Of a stretch of 64,000 bases of DNA, positions 28,209 to 37,503 are shown piece by piece (positions within the stretch are counted from its first letter, which is position 1; each line of letters opens with the position of its first letter). The translations under genes were made by a program, and so were the position numbers. The notes below the pieces were generated by a model that ran no database searches, was not told where the DNA came from, and saw nothing but the letters and a program-made list of their open reading frames with translations. Source of the DNA: Pirellulales bacterium (GTDB lineage: Bacteria; Planctomycetota; Planctomycetia; Pirellulales; JALHPA01); the NCBI GenBank assembly GCA_033762255.1, contig JANRLT010000008.1, positions 1 to 64,000 of the forward strand, in the 5' to 3' direction.

Positions 28209-29822
28209 CTACTTCCAACTCGTCGGCACTTCCACCCATGTAGGGGGAGGGGGTTCAACTATTTTTCCATTGGCGTCCACGTTTTCTGGGAATTGTATTC
28301 TGCTAAAGCCCGACAATTTAAGGGAATTCTTGCGACGATCTTCGACCCGCACGATCTCATCTTTAGTCGCATAAGGAATGGTCATCGCCACTAGGATTGT
28401 CCCGCTAGGTTGGACTTTCACTTGCTTTAAGGGACTAGGCTGGGGTTTTTTACCGCCCATTGCGATTTCATAAGCAGCGGACTTTTGCACGTATATGGGG
28501 TATCCTTCAAAAAACCTGACCTTACCCGACTGCTCATCGTAACTCGCTACTTGCTCATAAATATTGTTATCACCATAGGGCTTAATTTGTTGGCGTTGGG
28601 GATAGCCTTCATTAAAAAACACCAATGTGATCGTGCCCACGCGTTCCGTTTCGCCTAACTTTCCGGCCACGGAATCCTCATAACGTTTGATGACAAAAGG
28701 CTCCACTTGTTCTGTTCCAGACGGTCCAGAATACCAACCACTGAACGTACCAGTCACTCCTTTTTCCAATGCCCAGACTTGACAATACTCATCCGGCAAT
28801 TCGCGTCGCTTTCCCAGGATATTGATCCCATCCACAAAAATCGCCACCATCACCCGTTTTGGCGAATCGTTGCGGATACGAATTTTCAAACCTTCGCCAG
28901 GATTGATGGGCAAATAAATAGAGGTGGAATCAAGCGGATTTCCTTTTGCGATAATTGATACTGGCGATTCATTGCTACTGCTTTCATCGCGAATATTTGT
29001 AGCCATTTCAATGGATTGGGGCATAACGCCGACCATCAGTTTTTGAATTTGCCGGTCAACTTCAAATTGAACTTTGTAGGGGCAGTTTGGATTTAAGATC
29101 GCAAAATCCTGGACAGGACTAGCTTTATCGGCATATAGGCCGTATAGCACCAGTGGATCGCTGGGCTTGAGCGCTGTACTTGATGGACCTTTGAAGTGTT
29201 TTCCAAATCCAATCGGTCGCAACACATTCTTATCCCAGCGAAAAAATTCCTGGCTCCGGCCTTGGTAGACTTCCGCCGCTAAGGAATATGGATCCTCGCG
29301 AGAAACTTGGGAAAGCACGCTTTTATTCTTTATCGAAATAGTCTTCCAAATAATATCACGGGTTTGAAATCCCGATCCTGGCTCAAGCGGACGATCCCGG
29401 AATGTGCCAATGACGATTGCTTCCAAGCCCCCCTCAACATGTTTGGCAAGCGCCGTGATTTCCTGGGAAGTCCCAGTGAGGGATTTAATGTCAATCCGTG
29501 CCGATTTTAACGCCACCGCAAGATCTGCCAAATCCACCACTTCAAAATCACCCTGGCTTTGGTTTAGAAGCGATTCTTGCATGTTTTGGCAATAGAGTTC
29601 TCCCAGTTGGCTGGATTTTGCCGTAATTGTGTTTGTCTCTTGCCAAGGGTTGATTTCCTGCTCCAAAACAATTGGCAAGACGCCAATCCGCGTTAACCCT
29701 CTTTCACGCAAGCTTGCCGCAATCTTACCCGCGGATTCCTCTAGCGGCTTTTCTTGGCCATAAGCAACCTGGATGAATACAAAGATAACTACCAAGCTAA
29801 AAATACGAACACAAACAAACAT
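28209..29822 (-). CDS. Exported CsgG/FlgO-like protein with VDG-type C-terminal domain
   Basis: A protein of 537 residues from the ATG at 29822 with AAGAGG upstream; the frame is open 12 codons further. Signal peptide at about 1-24. Residues 40-190 resemble a CsgG/FlgO-like fold (GVLPIVLEQ, GGLEAIVIGTFRD). A domain at about 300-430 contains PGEGLKIRIRNDSP, FVDGINILG, GTFSGWYSG and RVGTITLVFFNEG, shared with the next two exported proteins. It ends in WVEVPTSWK. It is the last gene of the minus-strand cluster, 57 bases after its paralogue. The function is unknown; a cell-envelope role is inferred from the signal peptide. Confidence 0.75.
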   Translation of the reverse strand: MFVCVRIFSLVVIFVFIQVAYGQEKPLEESAGKIAASLRERGLTRIGVLPIVLEQEINPWQETNTITAKSSQLGELYCQNMQESLLNQSQGDFEVVDLADLAVALKSARIDIKSLTGTSQEITALAKHVEGGLEAIVIGTFRDRPLEPGSGFQTRDIIWKTISIKNKSVLSQVSREDPYSLAAEVYQGRSQEFFRWDKNVLRPIGFGKHFKGPSSTALKPSDPLVLYGLYADKASPVQDFAILNPNCPYKVQFEVDRQIQKLMVGVMPQSIEMATNIRDESSSNESPVSIIAKGNPLDSTSIYLPINPGEGLKIRIRNDSPKRVMVAIFVDGINILGKRRELPDEYCQVWALEKGVTGTFSGWYSGPSGTEQVEPFVIKRYEDSVAGKLGETERVGTITLVFFNEGYPQRQQIKPYGDNNIYEQVASYDEQSGKVRFFEGYPIYVQKSAAYEIAMGGKKPQPSPLKQVKVQPSGTILVAMTIPYATKDEIVRVEDRRKNSLKLSGFSRIQFPENVDANGKIVEPPPPTWVEVPTSWK

Positions 29823-29879
29823 GACTGAACCTCTTGTTTGAAAGATTGAATTTGGCACCGATTGATAAAATCACCCACC

Positions 29880-31526
29880 CTACTTCCAACTCGTCGGCAC
29901 TTCCACCCATTCGGTTGACGGCGGAGGAGGAGGCGGGGTTGCCTTTCCATCGGCACCCACCTCCGCCGGAGGAAGGGGAGTTCCAAACCCCGCAAACTGA
30001 TTCAAATTCTTGCGGCGTTCCTCCACTTGCACAATCTCCTCCTTCGTGGCGTAGTTGATCGTCATCGCCGCCAGGATCGTGCCGCTGGCCTGTACTTTTT
30101 GTAACCGGCCCAATGGGCTGGCGACGGGTTTCTTTCCGCCAATGCCCAGTCCCGGATCGCCTGGCTGTGCGCTGGTGGTAATATCCCGCGGTTCGGGAAC
30201 CTCCCCTTCATAGACATGAATTTGCTTGCTTCGGGGATCAAAATAGCTTTCAACCATGTATTGGCGCTCATACGGCGCTATTTGCCGACGCTGGGGCAAC
30301 CCTTCGTTAAAGAAGACCACCGTGATCGTCCCCACCCGGTCCGTCACGCCCAGCTTGGCCGCGATGGAATTTTCAAATCGTGTCACGACAAAGTTTTCAC
30401 GCTGCTCTTTGCCCGCTTCGCCCGTATACCAGCCGCGAAAGCGCCCTTCCTTGCCAGCGTCCAGCGTCCAGATTTTGCACGATTCGTCGGGAATTTCCTT
30501 GTTCTTGCCCAAAATGTTCACGCCATCTACTAGGACTGCCACCAGGACGCGCCGAGGGCTGGTGTTTTTCACATGGATATAAAATTCTTCCCCGGGATTC
30601 AACCGCACATACACGTTGTCCGATCGCAAGCTTTGCCCCAACGGCAACGCGGCTCTTTGGGCTTCGGTTAGTTGCCCTTCCCAGACCCCCACTTTTCCGG
30701 TCATGCGCTGTGGCTCGGGAGAGAGGGGCACGTACAACCCCCGCGGCTGGTCGTCGACCACAATTTCAACCTTATAGGGACAACGGGGATTAAAAATCGG
30801 ATGCGGCTGCGAGTTGTTTTTATCCTCCCGCATCAGGCCGTACAGATCCAAGGGATCGCTGGGCTTGAGGCCAATATCCTTTATCGGAGGCATCGCGTAT
30901 CCAAAGCCAATCGGCCGCAAGACGTTCCCTTCCCAGCGAAAAAACTCGCGACTTAGGCCTTGATACACTTCATCCGCGATGGTGTAGGGCTTTTCCACCA
31001 CATCCTGGGCGACCACGCTATTGTCGGCCGTTTTATACAACTTCCAAATGATATCCCGCGCCTGGTAAAAATTGCGGAAATCATTGGGGTCCATCGGTCG
31101 GTAGCGTATGGTTCCCACGACGAGGCCATCCAGCCCGCCATCAATCCGCTTTACCAATGGTTGAAATTCCCGCGCGCTTCCTTTGAGTTGGCTGACATCC
31201 AATTTCGAATCCGCTAGCCCCGCGGCCATGTCCAAGGTATCCACCACCTGATAATTGCCGCCGCTCGTGTCGAGTAGCAGCCCCTGTAACTGTTCGGTAT
31301 ACAGTTCGCTATGGGGCGTGCGAACAAACTTGGCCGATGTTACGCCAGAAGAATCAGATTCCTGCTGCAGCAAGCAAGGGAACACGCCCACGCGCTGCAA
31401 GTTGGCTTTGAGAATTCCAGCGTTGATTTTGCGTGCTCCGTCGGCGATTTCGGGTTCGGCGGCATGGGTAAGAGCCGGCCAGATGATAACTAAAGCCAAA
31501 CTCATGGACAAAAATCTTGTTGACAT
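29880..31526 (-). CDS. Exported paralogue of the preceding protein
   Basis: A 548-residue protein with AAGGGG before the ATG at 31526 and a signal peptide at 1-22 (cleavage THAAE). It has the same architecture as the protein at 28209-29822: CsgG/FlgO-like N-terminal half (RVGVFPCLLQQES, GGLDGLVVGTIRYRP), DIIWKLY, PCCPYKV-like segment NPRCPYKVEIVVD, then the VDG domain (FYIHVKNTSP, LVDGVNILG, RFRGWYTG, GTITVVFFNEG). The C-terminus VEERRKNLNQF...WVEVPTSWK is near identical to the paralogue. A proline run precedes the tail. It arose by tandem duplication. Confidence 0.75.
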   Translation of the reverse strand: MSTRFLSMSLALVIIWPALTHAAEPEIADGARKINAGILKANLQRVGVFPCLLQQESDSSGVTSAKFVRTPHSELYTEQLQGLLLDTSGGNYQVVDTLDMAAGLADSKLDVSQLKGSAREFQPLVKRIDGGLDGLVVGTIRYRPMDPNDFRNFYQARDIIWKLYKTADNSVVAQDVVEKPYTIADEVYQGLSREFFRWEGNVLRPIGFGYAMPPIKDIGLKPSDPLDLYGLMREDKNNSQPHPIFNPRCPYKVEIVVDDQPRGLYVPLSPEPQRMTGKVGVWEGQLTEAQRAALPLGQSLRSDNVYVRLNPGEEFYIHVKNTSPRRVLVAVLVDGVNILGKNKEIPDESCKIWTLDAGKEGRFRGWYTGEAGKEQRENFVVTRFENSIAAKLGVTDRVGTITVVFFNEGLPQRRQIAPYERQYMVESYFDPRSKQIHVYEGEVPEPRDITTSAQPGDPGLGIGGKKPVASPLGRLQKVQASGTILAAMTINYATKEEIVQVEERRKNLNQFAGFGTPLPPAEVGADGKATPPPPPPSTEWVEVPTSWK

Positions 31527-31730
31527 GCCGACCCCTTTCGAGACTATGATAGCAAGAGTTCAACAGGCACAATGAACAATTCATTCGCGCGCAAGGACTC
31601 TGAGTTAAATTCTCGTTATGTTGATTCGCTATTCGTTTCCTTCCCACACGACCCTTTATTACCGGCGGAATTACATCCACCGCTCGCTTGACCCCTATCC
31701 CCTGACCCCTGTTCTCTCGCCCCTTAGACT

Positions 31731-33425
31731 CTATTCCGCCACTTGATTTTCCATATTCCCCCGCGCCGGCACCGGGCCTAGGCAGACCCGCAGGCCATGA
31801 ATGTTGTACCGCTTGTCCACCGGGGCCGAGGCCACCCGCCCCGCATCACAAAACTCCGCGCTGTCCGTAAACGCCCCGCCCCGGTGAATCCGCTGGTTCG
31901 GCTGATTGGGAGCTTCGTCCAGACACCATTCCGTCACGTTACCCAGCATGTCATAAATCCCCAGCGAACTCCCCCGTAATCGCGCGACCGGCTGGGCGTG
32001 ATAGTCCGCGTTATCGGCAAACCAGGCGATTGGCTCGAGTTGCCGCTCGGTTAACTCCACTCCTCCCCGCTCCAGGCTAATCATCGCCGCGTGGTCCCAT
32101 TCCACGGCCAGGGGCAGGCGATAGGCGTACCCCGCGGGAATTTTCCCTTCCGCTTGCTCAAGCTCCGTCAGCTTCTTGCAAAACGCATCCGCCTCTTCCC
32201 AGGTCACATTTTCCACCGGCAACAATTCCGCGGGATCATCCAGGCCCAATTTTGCCAGTCTGGCGGCCCCTTCGCCACTCGTGGCCCAGTAGCTCGGGTT
32301 TTTGCCAGTCACTTTTTTATACTGAGCCTGGGTGACTTCGGTTTTTCCCAGATAGTATGGCTGGGAAACCCCTTTCCCCGGAGGAATTAGCACCAGCTCC
32401 AAGCCCTGCGTGGTTTTCTCTGTGCGTTGACGTCCTAAATAGCGTGCCCAAGCAGCCTGGGCCTGTTGGACTTTGGTAGGGTTGTAAGGAGCGTCGAGGT
32501 TCGCGGGGCGGGGTGCGCTTTTGCCCAGAACCCAGGGGGTGATTGTGCCGTAGGCGATCGGAATCTGATCCTTGCCATCTTTTTTCCAGACGTAATCCTT
32601 GGTCTCGCGGGCGACGTAATGTGTTAGCTCTGACAGAGTTAGTTGATTTTCAGGATAAAACGCCGCGTCGGCTTCTCCCCGCAAATACTTCAGCACATGG
32701 GCGGTAAAAACACCATGCTGGAGTTCGGGGTATTCGCGGCTGGATTCGGCCTGAGAACAGCTAAACAGAGCGAGCATTCCGCGAGGGACCGTGCGAACGG
32801 CGCGGCCCACCGGCTCTAGCTCGACTTCCTTTCCGCGGCGCTTGGCCTGGGGCTGGGGATCATTGCGGCAAGCATCAACGATCAGCAGCTTACGACCGGC
32901 GGCGCTGGCTTCCAGCACCTTATGCACTAACGAAAGGGATAATAGCGTGTCGCGCTCTTGCAGGCGGGCTTCCTCGGGGCAGAAATAAAGTTCCTGAATG
33001 TCGGAGTCTTGGTCATTATCCGGGGCGGGCTGTTTTTTATCGGCGGCAAATTGAACGCCGTGCCCCATGAATGCCAGTAACAGGGTGTCCTCCGCCGTCA
33101 GGCCCGCGGCGCGATTCTTTAGCACGTCGATGATTTTTTCGGCGGTGTTGGGTTTGAGTTGGGGGAGTTTGGCGTTTTCGGTCATAACAGTTACGTCAAA
33201 CTGCAAGCGGGTCAGTTCCGCGGCCAGGGCTTCGGCATCGTCCACGGCATAGCTAAGCTGGTTAAGCTCGTCGGGGTCGTACTTTTCCACGCCAATGATC
33301 ACGGCGTATTTTTTGCCCAGTTCCTGGGCGGGAAGGGATTCAGTAATTACCCAGCCGTGCGAGAGAAAAACCACCAGTAAAGAGGCGATTTTCCAGGACA
33401 ATAATTTTTGGGGCAGTATTCGCAT
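31731..33425 (-). CDS. Exported caspase-like domain fused to FGE-like domain
   Basis: A protein of 564 residues from the ATG at 33425 (MRILPQKLLSW); the 104 codons upstream in frame look non-coding. Signal peptide at 1-34. The caspase-like domain at about 36-310 has His122 (FMGHGVQF) and Cys186 (LLIVDACRND). From about 322 there is a formylglycine-generating-enzyme-like domain (LIPPGKGVSQ, KTEVTQAQYKKVTGKNPSYW, VENVTWEEADAFC, DMLGNVTEWCLDEAP, HRGGAF). In true FGE two cysteines bind copper; here only the second is kept (SAEFCDAGR), so the domain is probably a binding module. The caspase part is a paralogue of the one at 1948-4128. Confidence 0.88.
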   Translation of the reverse strand: MRILPQKLLSWKIASLLVVFLSHGWVITESLPAQELGKKYAVIIGVEKYDPDELNQLSYAVDDAEALAAELTRLQFDVTVMTENAKLPQLKPNTAEKIIDVLKNRAAGLTAEDTLLLAFMGHGVQFAADKKQPAPDNDQDSDIQELYFCPEEARLQERDTLLSLSLVHKVLEASAAGRKLLIVDACRNDPQPQAKRRGKEVELEPVGRAVRTVPRGMLALFSCSQAESSREYPELQHGVFTAHVLKYLRGEADAAFYPENQLTLSELTHYVARETKDYVWKKDGKDQIPIAYGTITPWVLGKSAPRPANLDAPYNPTKVQQAQAAWARYLGRQRTEKTTQGLELVLIPPGKGVSQPYYLGKTEVTQAQYKKVTGKNPSYWATSGEGAARLAKLGLDDPAELLPVENVTWEEADAFCKKLTELEQAEGKIPAGYAYRLPLAVEWDHAAMISLERGGVELTERQLEPIAWFADNADYHAQPVARLRGSSLGIYDMLGNVTEWCLDEAPNQPNQRIHRGGAFTDSAEFCDAGRVASAPVDKRYNIHGLRVCLGPVPARGNMENQVAE

Positions 33426-33540
33426 GGAATGAAGCGGAATTATTAAACGGATCACTGCCAACGGTAGTTCGCAGTATAAAGTCTGTTCATAATCTTGGCT
33501 AGAAAATCTTTTCCGGAATATTGCCAAAGATTGCCCGCCT

Positions 33541-34662
33541 TTACTCTCCTGGCCGGTTGTACCGTACGCTGACGACGCTGCGGGGACGGCCGATGACCCG
33601 CTTGACGGGCACCCAGTTTTGGCCAGTTTTTTCGCCGATACCGGTCGCGGTGTCCGCGCCGCGGGTGCTTGTCTCATCGCCGGGGGCCTGGTCCTCGGGC
33701 TTCCAGGTCGCCGCAAACGTGGCGGTGATGACGCCAATGCTGCTCGTGGGGATCCCTTTTTTACCCGCCGCGCTGTCGGGGTAACTGGTCAATAAGAACG
33801 CCCTGGTGTCGTTATCGTCAAAGTACCAGCCGGTCACATCCACATGCTTGCCGGGGGGGACGATGACCTGGCTGCCAAAATTTCCTTTGCTGCTAAAGCT
33901 AAACATCGACAGCCCGTCCACCGTGACCAGGACGGCGGCTTCGTGGGGACTCCGATTGTACAACCGTACAATGTACTCTTCCCCTTTGTGCAGGGGGACA
34001 AACGCCCGCCCACTGGTTAATGTCGGCTGGCGGGAAGAGAGATCCGCCCCATCTTTGGTGAGGATTTCGATCCCAAATTCGCTCCCGGGAGCCGCCCGTA
34101 CTTCGTTTTTGACAATGGTGGCCGCGGGGTTTTTTAGGGCGTTATTTTGCTTTTCACGACGCTCGTCGGCATTGGCGTTGGCGGGAAGATCAACCGTGCC
34201 GCCGGTAATCTGCAACGCCGCCGCGCCAAACACGCTGATATTGAACTTATCCAGATCGCGGTCGTTTTCATCCAAAAGCTGTGCTTTGACCAACAGGCCT
34301 ATTTCTCCCTCAAACCGCTGTTCTTGGTCGGAGTTGGCAAACGAGCCAATCAATTGCAGTTTTGCATCATCGCGCACGTCGATTTTTTGGCTTTTGAGCG
34401 CGTTAATGACCAGTTGCCGCACGCCGGTTCCGCCGCTGGTCTTGAGCCGCGGAGGGGCCGTAAAATCCCCCACGATAACCGCGGTCTCGTTGTATTCCGT
34501 CAGTAGTTTCCCGACGTGTTTGGCGATCCGCTGGGCCGCTTCCTCCAACCGGTTAAAGCCGATATCCTCAACCTCGGCCGCCGCGACGGGTTGCCATTGC
34601 ATTCCGTATGCCAAGCACGCGCTGCAAACCAGCATGAGCAATTGTTTGAATGATGGGGACAT
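33541..34662 (-). CDS. Exported protein with CsgG/FlgO-like and VDG-type domains
   Basis: A 373-residue protein with CAAGG upstream and a signal peptide at 1-28 (cleavage near VAAAE). The N-terminal part (AVIVGDFTAPPRLKTSGG, LQLIGSFANSDQEQRF) resembles CsgG/FlgO-like envelope proteins. The C-terminal domain (EEYIVRLYNRSP, VTVDGLSMFSF, VTGWYFDDNDTRAF, SSIGVITATFA) matches the VDG domain of the two tandem paralogues nearby. It stands 115 bases upstream of the caspase-FGE gene and is probably in the same transcription unit. Confidence 0.72.
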   Translation of the reverse strand: MSPSFKQLLMLVCSACLAYGMQWQPVAAAEVEDIGFNRLEEAAQRIAKHVGKLLTEYNETAVIVGDFTAPPRLKTSGGTGVRQLVINALKSQKIDVRDDAKLQLIGSFANSDQEQRFEGEIGLLVKAQLLDENDRDLDKFNISVFGAAALQITGGTVDLPANANADERREKQNNALKNPAATIVKNEVRAAPGSEFGIEILTKDGADLSSRQPTLTSGRAFVPLHKGEEYIVRLYNRSPHEAAVLVTVDGLSMFSFSSKGNFGSQVIVPPGKHVDVTGWYFDDNDTRAFLLTSYPDSAAGKKGIPTSSIGVITATFAATWKPEDQAPGDETSTRGADTATGIGEKTGQNWVPVKRVIGRPRSVVSVRYNRPGE

Positions 34663-34864
34663 GGGAAACCTTGTTTGTGATGAATCAGTTATCGGTGGCA
34701 GTGTGAAGTCGTTCAGTTTTCAGATTGAAGTGACAGTTGTGCGGACATGTCTATGATGGAAAACGCACGTTCAACATAAATCTTCCATCTTGCATTTCTT
34801 ACTCTTTTTGCTTTTTTTGTTGTTCTTGCGGCTAAACTCCCAACATGCTTTCCTGATGGCATCC

Positions 34865-36649
34865 TCAATTTCCAAAGTGGACCGGCACGCCCAATCGCAG
34901 CACCCGCGCGGTGCGATGATAGGCTTTTTCCCACATCGAGCGGGGAACAACTTCGCCGCGGGTGATTGGTTCCAAACCGGCGTTCTGCAAGGCCGCGTTC
35001 AGTTTTAATTGCGATTTTAGATCCGCGACCGTGGGAATGTTGTGTTCCGCGGCGGTCGCGTCATCGGCGGGAAGCAATAACTCGCGGGCGATGTCGTCAA
35101 ATGTCAACTTGCGGTCGTAATGGCGGCTGACATGCGTGATCGGTTCGGGAAAGTCGATCGCCGAGCGTTTATCCTCGGGTGATGTCCGCAAAAACTGCAA
35201 GGTCGCCTTATCGAGTCCCAGTTGGTACCGTTCGCTATCCTCCCGGCGATAGCGTTCCATCACCTCGGCCACGGGAAAGATTTTGAGCACCTTATCGGCC
35301 ACGGATTCTCCCTGGCGATTGACATATCCTTCCCGCAACGTGTCGGTAAAGGGGATAAAACCCTGGCGGTGGCAGCCAAAGCAGGAGATGCCATTGAGGA
35401 TTTTATTTGATCCAGAAAACTGCTGGGGATCGCGGACGATATTGATCGGCCCCTCGTTTAAAACCGCCCCCTGGTCCGTGGCCAAATAAAAAGCCAGCAG
35501 GCCATTCGGCAGATGAAAAATCACCTCGCCCCCATCGTGCTTAAACGCCGCGCGGGAGGGTTTTTCCGGGTCGATTGGCCCTAACGGCTTGATAAAAAAG
35601 TCCACATCCCCCCCATCGGTTGCATTGTCAAAGCTGTCCCAATACGCGCCGTACTTGGCTTCTTGCCGCTGCACCATCCGCGAGTTATCGCTGACGCCGC
35701 TTTCGCGAAACGCCGCCCGGGCGGTGCGGTCGCGCTCCAGATTCTCCCGGGCATTTACCCCCAGCTCTTCTTCCAGGGCTTTTTGGCTTTGCGGTAAACC
35801 CAAAAGGGCATAGTACAGCGCGGGACGGGCGGCGTTGTAGACAAACCAATCGGCCCGCACATAGGGCAGGTCGGACTGTGCCAGGTCATACACTTTTTTG
35901 GCGGCGGGACTGCCGCGACTCAGTCCATAAGGGTAGCCCCCGGTGGTGTCGTCACCGCCGATCAGCAAGTTCCAGCGGTTCCCCTTGTCCCAGCCATAAT
36001 CACGCAAGTCAATCGCCAAAAGCAACCCATCCGCATCGACCACGCGGGGGGGAGTGATCCGGACTTGTTTTGACAGGCTATTGATCAGTTTGCTTACCGC
36101 GGCGCGGACCAAGCGCAAATCATGGTCGCTGGCCGCGGGATTATTCCACAGATGCAAGAGGGTAAAATAGCGAGTAAATTGCCGATGCTCGGCGGGAACT
36201 TTTTCCAGGTCGGCGGCCAACGCTGCTAAAATCGTATCTTCCCCTTTGTAGGGACGGGCGGGACGATCCGCCGCTGGAAATTCCGCCCCCGCAGCGATCC
36301 ATTTGCCAATCAGTTCTTTCTCCGCGGCGGTTGGCTGGGGCTGGTCCTCGGGAGGCATCCGCTCGGCGCTATCGGTGGCGGTCAGCCGCTGAAAAATCCG
36401 CGATGCCGCCGCGTCCCCCGGAACCAAAAACGGCTTTTCATCTTTGCTTTTAGGTTCAATCAGCGTCGCCCGGTCTAAAATATCCAAGCTAGGATAGGCA
36501 AAATCGGTCCCATGGCATTCGTAGCAATACTTACGCAAGAGCGCCGTGGCTTGCTCCGCCTCTCCGGCGTTCAGGGGATTGGCCAGGACAACGATGGCAA
36601 CAAACGCCATACCCAGGGCAACAAGCGTTTTCATGATCCGCTTTCTCAT
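34865..36649 (-). CDS. PSCyt1-type exported cytochrome c
   Basis: About 594 residues; start candidates are the ATGs at 36673, 36661, 36649 and 36634, and 36649 gives the best signal peptide (MRKRIMKTLVALG). Two haem-binding CxxCH motifs are seen: CYECHG near residue 40 in a planctomycete PSCyt1 domain (MPPEDQPQPTAAEKELIGKW), and CFGCHRQGF near residue 400. The middle region is helical, with no catalytic motif recognised. In planctomycetes such cytochromes often belong to large PSD1/PSCyt gene pairs; here the PSD1-like partner is not present. It is the first gene of the minus-strand block. Confidence 0.82.
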   Translation of the reverse strand: MRKRIMKTLVALGMAFVAIVVLANPLNAGEAEQATALLRKYCYECHGTDFAYPSLDILDRATLIEPKSKDEKPFLVPGDAAASRIFQRLTATDSAERMPPEDQPQPTAAEKELIGKWIAAGAEFPAADRPARPYKGEDTILAALAADLEKVPAEHRQFTRYFTLLHLWNNPAASDHDLRLVRAAVSKLINSLSKQVRITPPRVVDADGLLLAIDLRDYGWDKGNRWNLLIGGDDTTGGYPYGLSRGSPAAKKVYDLAQSDLPYVRADWFVYNAARPALYYALLGLPQSQKALEEELGVNARENLERDRTARAAFRESGVSDNSRMVQRQEAKYGAYWDSFDNATDGGDVDFFIKPLGPIDPEKPSRAAFKHDGGEVIFHLPNGLLAFYLATDQGAVLNEGPINIVRDPQQFSGSNKILNGISCFGCHRQGFIPFTDTLREGYVNRQGESVADKVLKIFPVAEVMERYRREDSERYQLGLDKATLQFLRTSPEDKRSAIDFPEPITHVSRHYDRKLTFDDIARELLLPADDATAAEHNIPTVADLKSQLKLNAALQNAGLEPITRGEVVPRSMWEKAYHRTARVLRLGVPVHFGN

Positions 36650-36673
36650 GGAGGTAAACATGATTTGTCTCAA

Positions 36674-36981
36674 GTCACGGCAAAATGGGAGGTGTCTCGC
36701 CTGTGTGGCTTATTTTAACCAGCAAGCGGGGGATACTCCAAGATTTCTTCAGGGGAGACCTGTCCAAAAACCCTGGAGTCCTAAAAAACGCATAAAATTG
36801 CGTTCACATTGGCAAACGGAGGCGTCCGCCAATTCTTCCCCCGGTGGCGTAAAAAATTAATTGGAATTGAGGGGGAAGAATGGCTTCCCCCGTTCGTTGA
36901 CACTACTGGATAGCCAGTTTGTTACCGATTCACCGTAAAAGTCACTTGACTCCCCGCGTGGAATGGCGACAAACTGGTGTC
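36674..36981. promoter_or_regulatory. Divergent promoter region with hairpin, cytochrome / sigma factor
   Basis: A perfect hairpin GGGGGAAG-aatgg-CTTCCCCC at 36871-36891 is followed directly by TTGACA at 36897-36902. The best -10 at a 17-base spacing, TGTTAC (36920-36925), is weak. It could serve the sigma-factor gene. The whole gap is 300 bases between genes read in opposite directions. Confidence 0.3.
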
Positions 36982-37503
36982 ATGCACGCCGAAACACCAA
37001 ATTGGGAAAGCCTTTACGACGAACACGCCCCTTCCCTGCTGCGCTGGCTGGGGTCAAAGGTCGGCCGTGACCAGGCGGAGGACTGTTTGCAGGAAATATG
37101 GCTGAAGGCCGTGGAAAAAGGATTTCCGGGGGGCCATTTTCGCGGTTGGATTTTTACCTTGGCGCGAAATTTTGTAATCGATCGCTCCCGTAGCGCCGCC
37201 TACAAATTATCGCGGATGACCACGCCCGGCAGTCATCCAGGAGAGGATGGCAAACCGTGGGAACCCCCAGATCAATCCGAATCGTCAGAGGATAGCTCTG
37301 ATCTACTGGAATTGCTGTCGCGGTTGCGCGGATGCCTGGAAAAGCTGGACACGGATAAGGCCGCCGTGGTGCGGGGCTGGTTGAATGACTTGCCCTACAA
37401 ACAATTGGCCCTGGAATTACAAATGGAAGCGTCGCAGATTTCAAAACGCTTTGACACCGCCAAAAACCAACTGCGGCGCTGCCTGCGGGAGGAAACCCCA
37501 TGA
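36982..37503 (+). CDS. RNA polymerase sigma factor, ECF-type
   Basis: A protein of 173 residues from the ATG at 36982. Region 2 motifs are DQAEDCLQEIWLKAVEK and FRGWIFTLARNFVIDR; region 4 has LPYKQLALELQMEASQISKR with a helix-turn-helix. The linker is acidic. The stop overlaps the start of the next gene (ATGA), so the two are translationally coupled. This is typical of a sigma factor and its antagonist. The targets are unknown; the divergent caspase cluster is a candidate. Confidence 0.9.
   Translation: MHAETPNWESLYDEHAPSLLRWLGSKVGRDQAEDCLQEIWLKAVEKGFPGGHFRGWIFTLARNFVIDRSRSAAYKLSRMTTPGSHPGEDGKPWEPPDQSESSEDSSDLLELLSRLRGCLEKLDTDKAAVVRGWLNDLPYKQLALELQMEASQISKRFDTAKNQLRRCLREETP

Noticed and set aside
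33806-34756. 316-codon plus-strand frame opposite the exported protein at 33541-34662
   Set aside because: Antisense shadow with serine/leucine-rich text and no recognisable domain.
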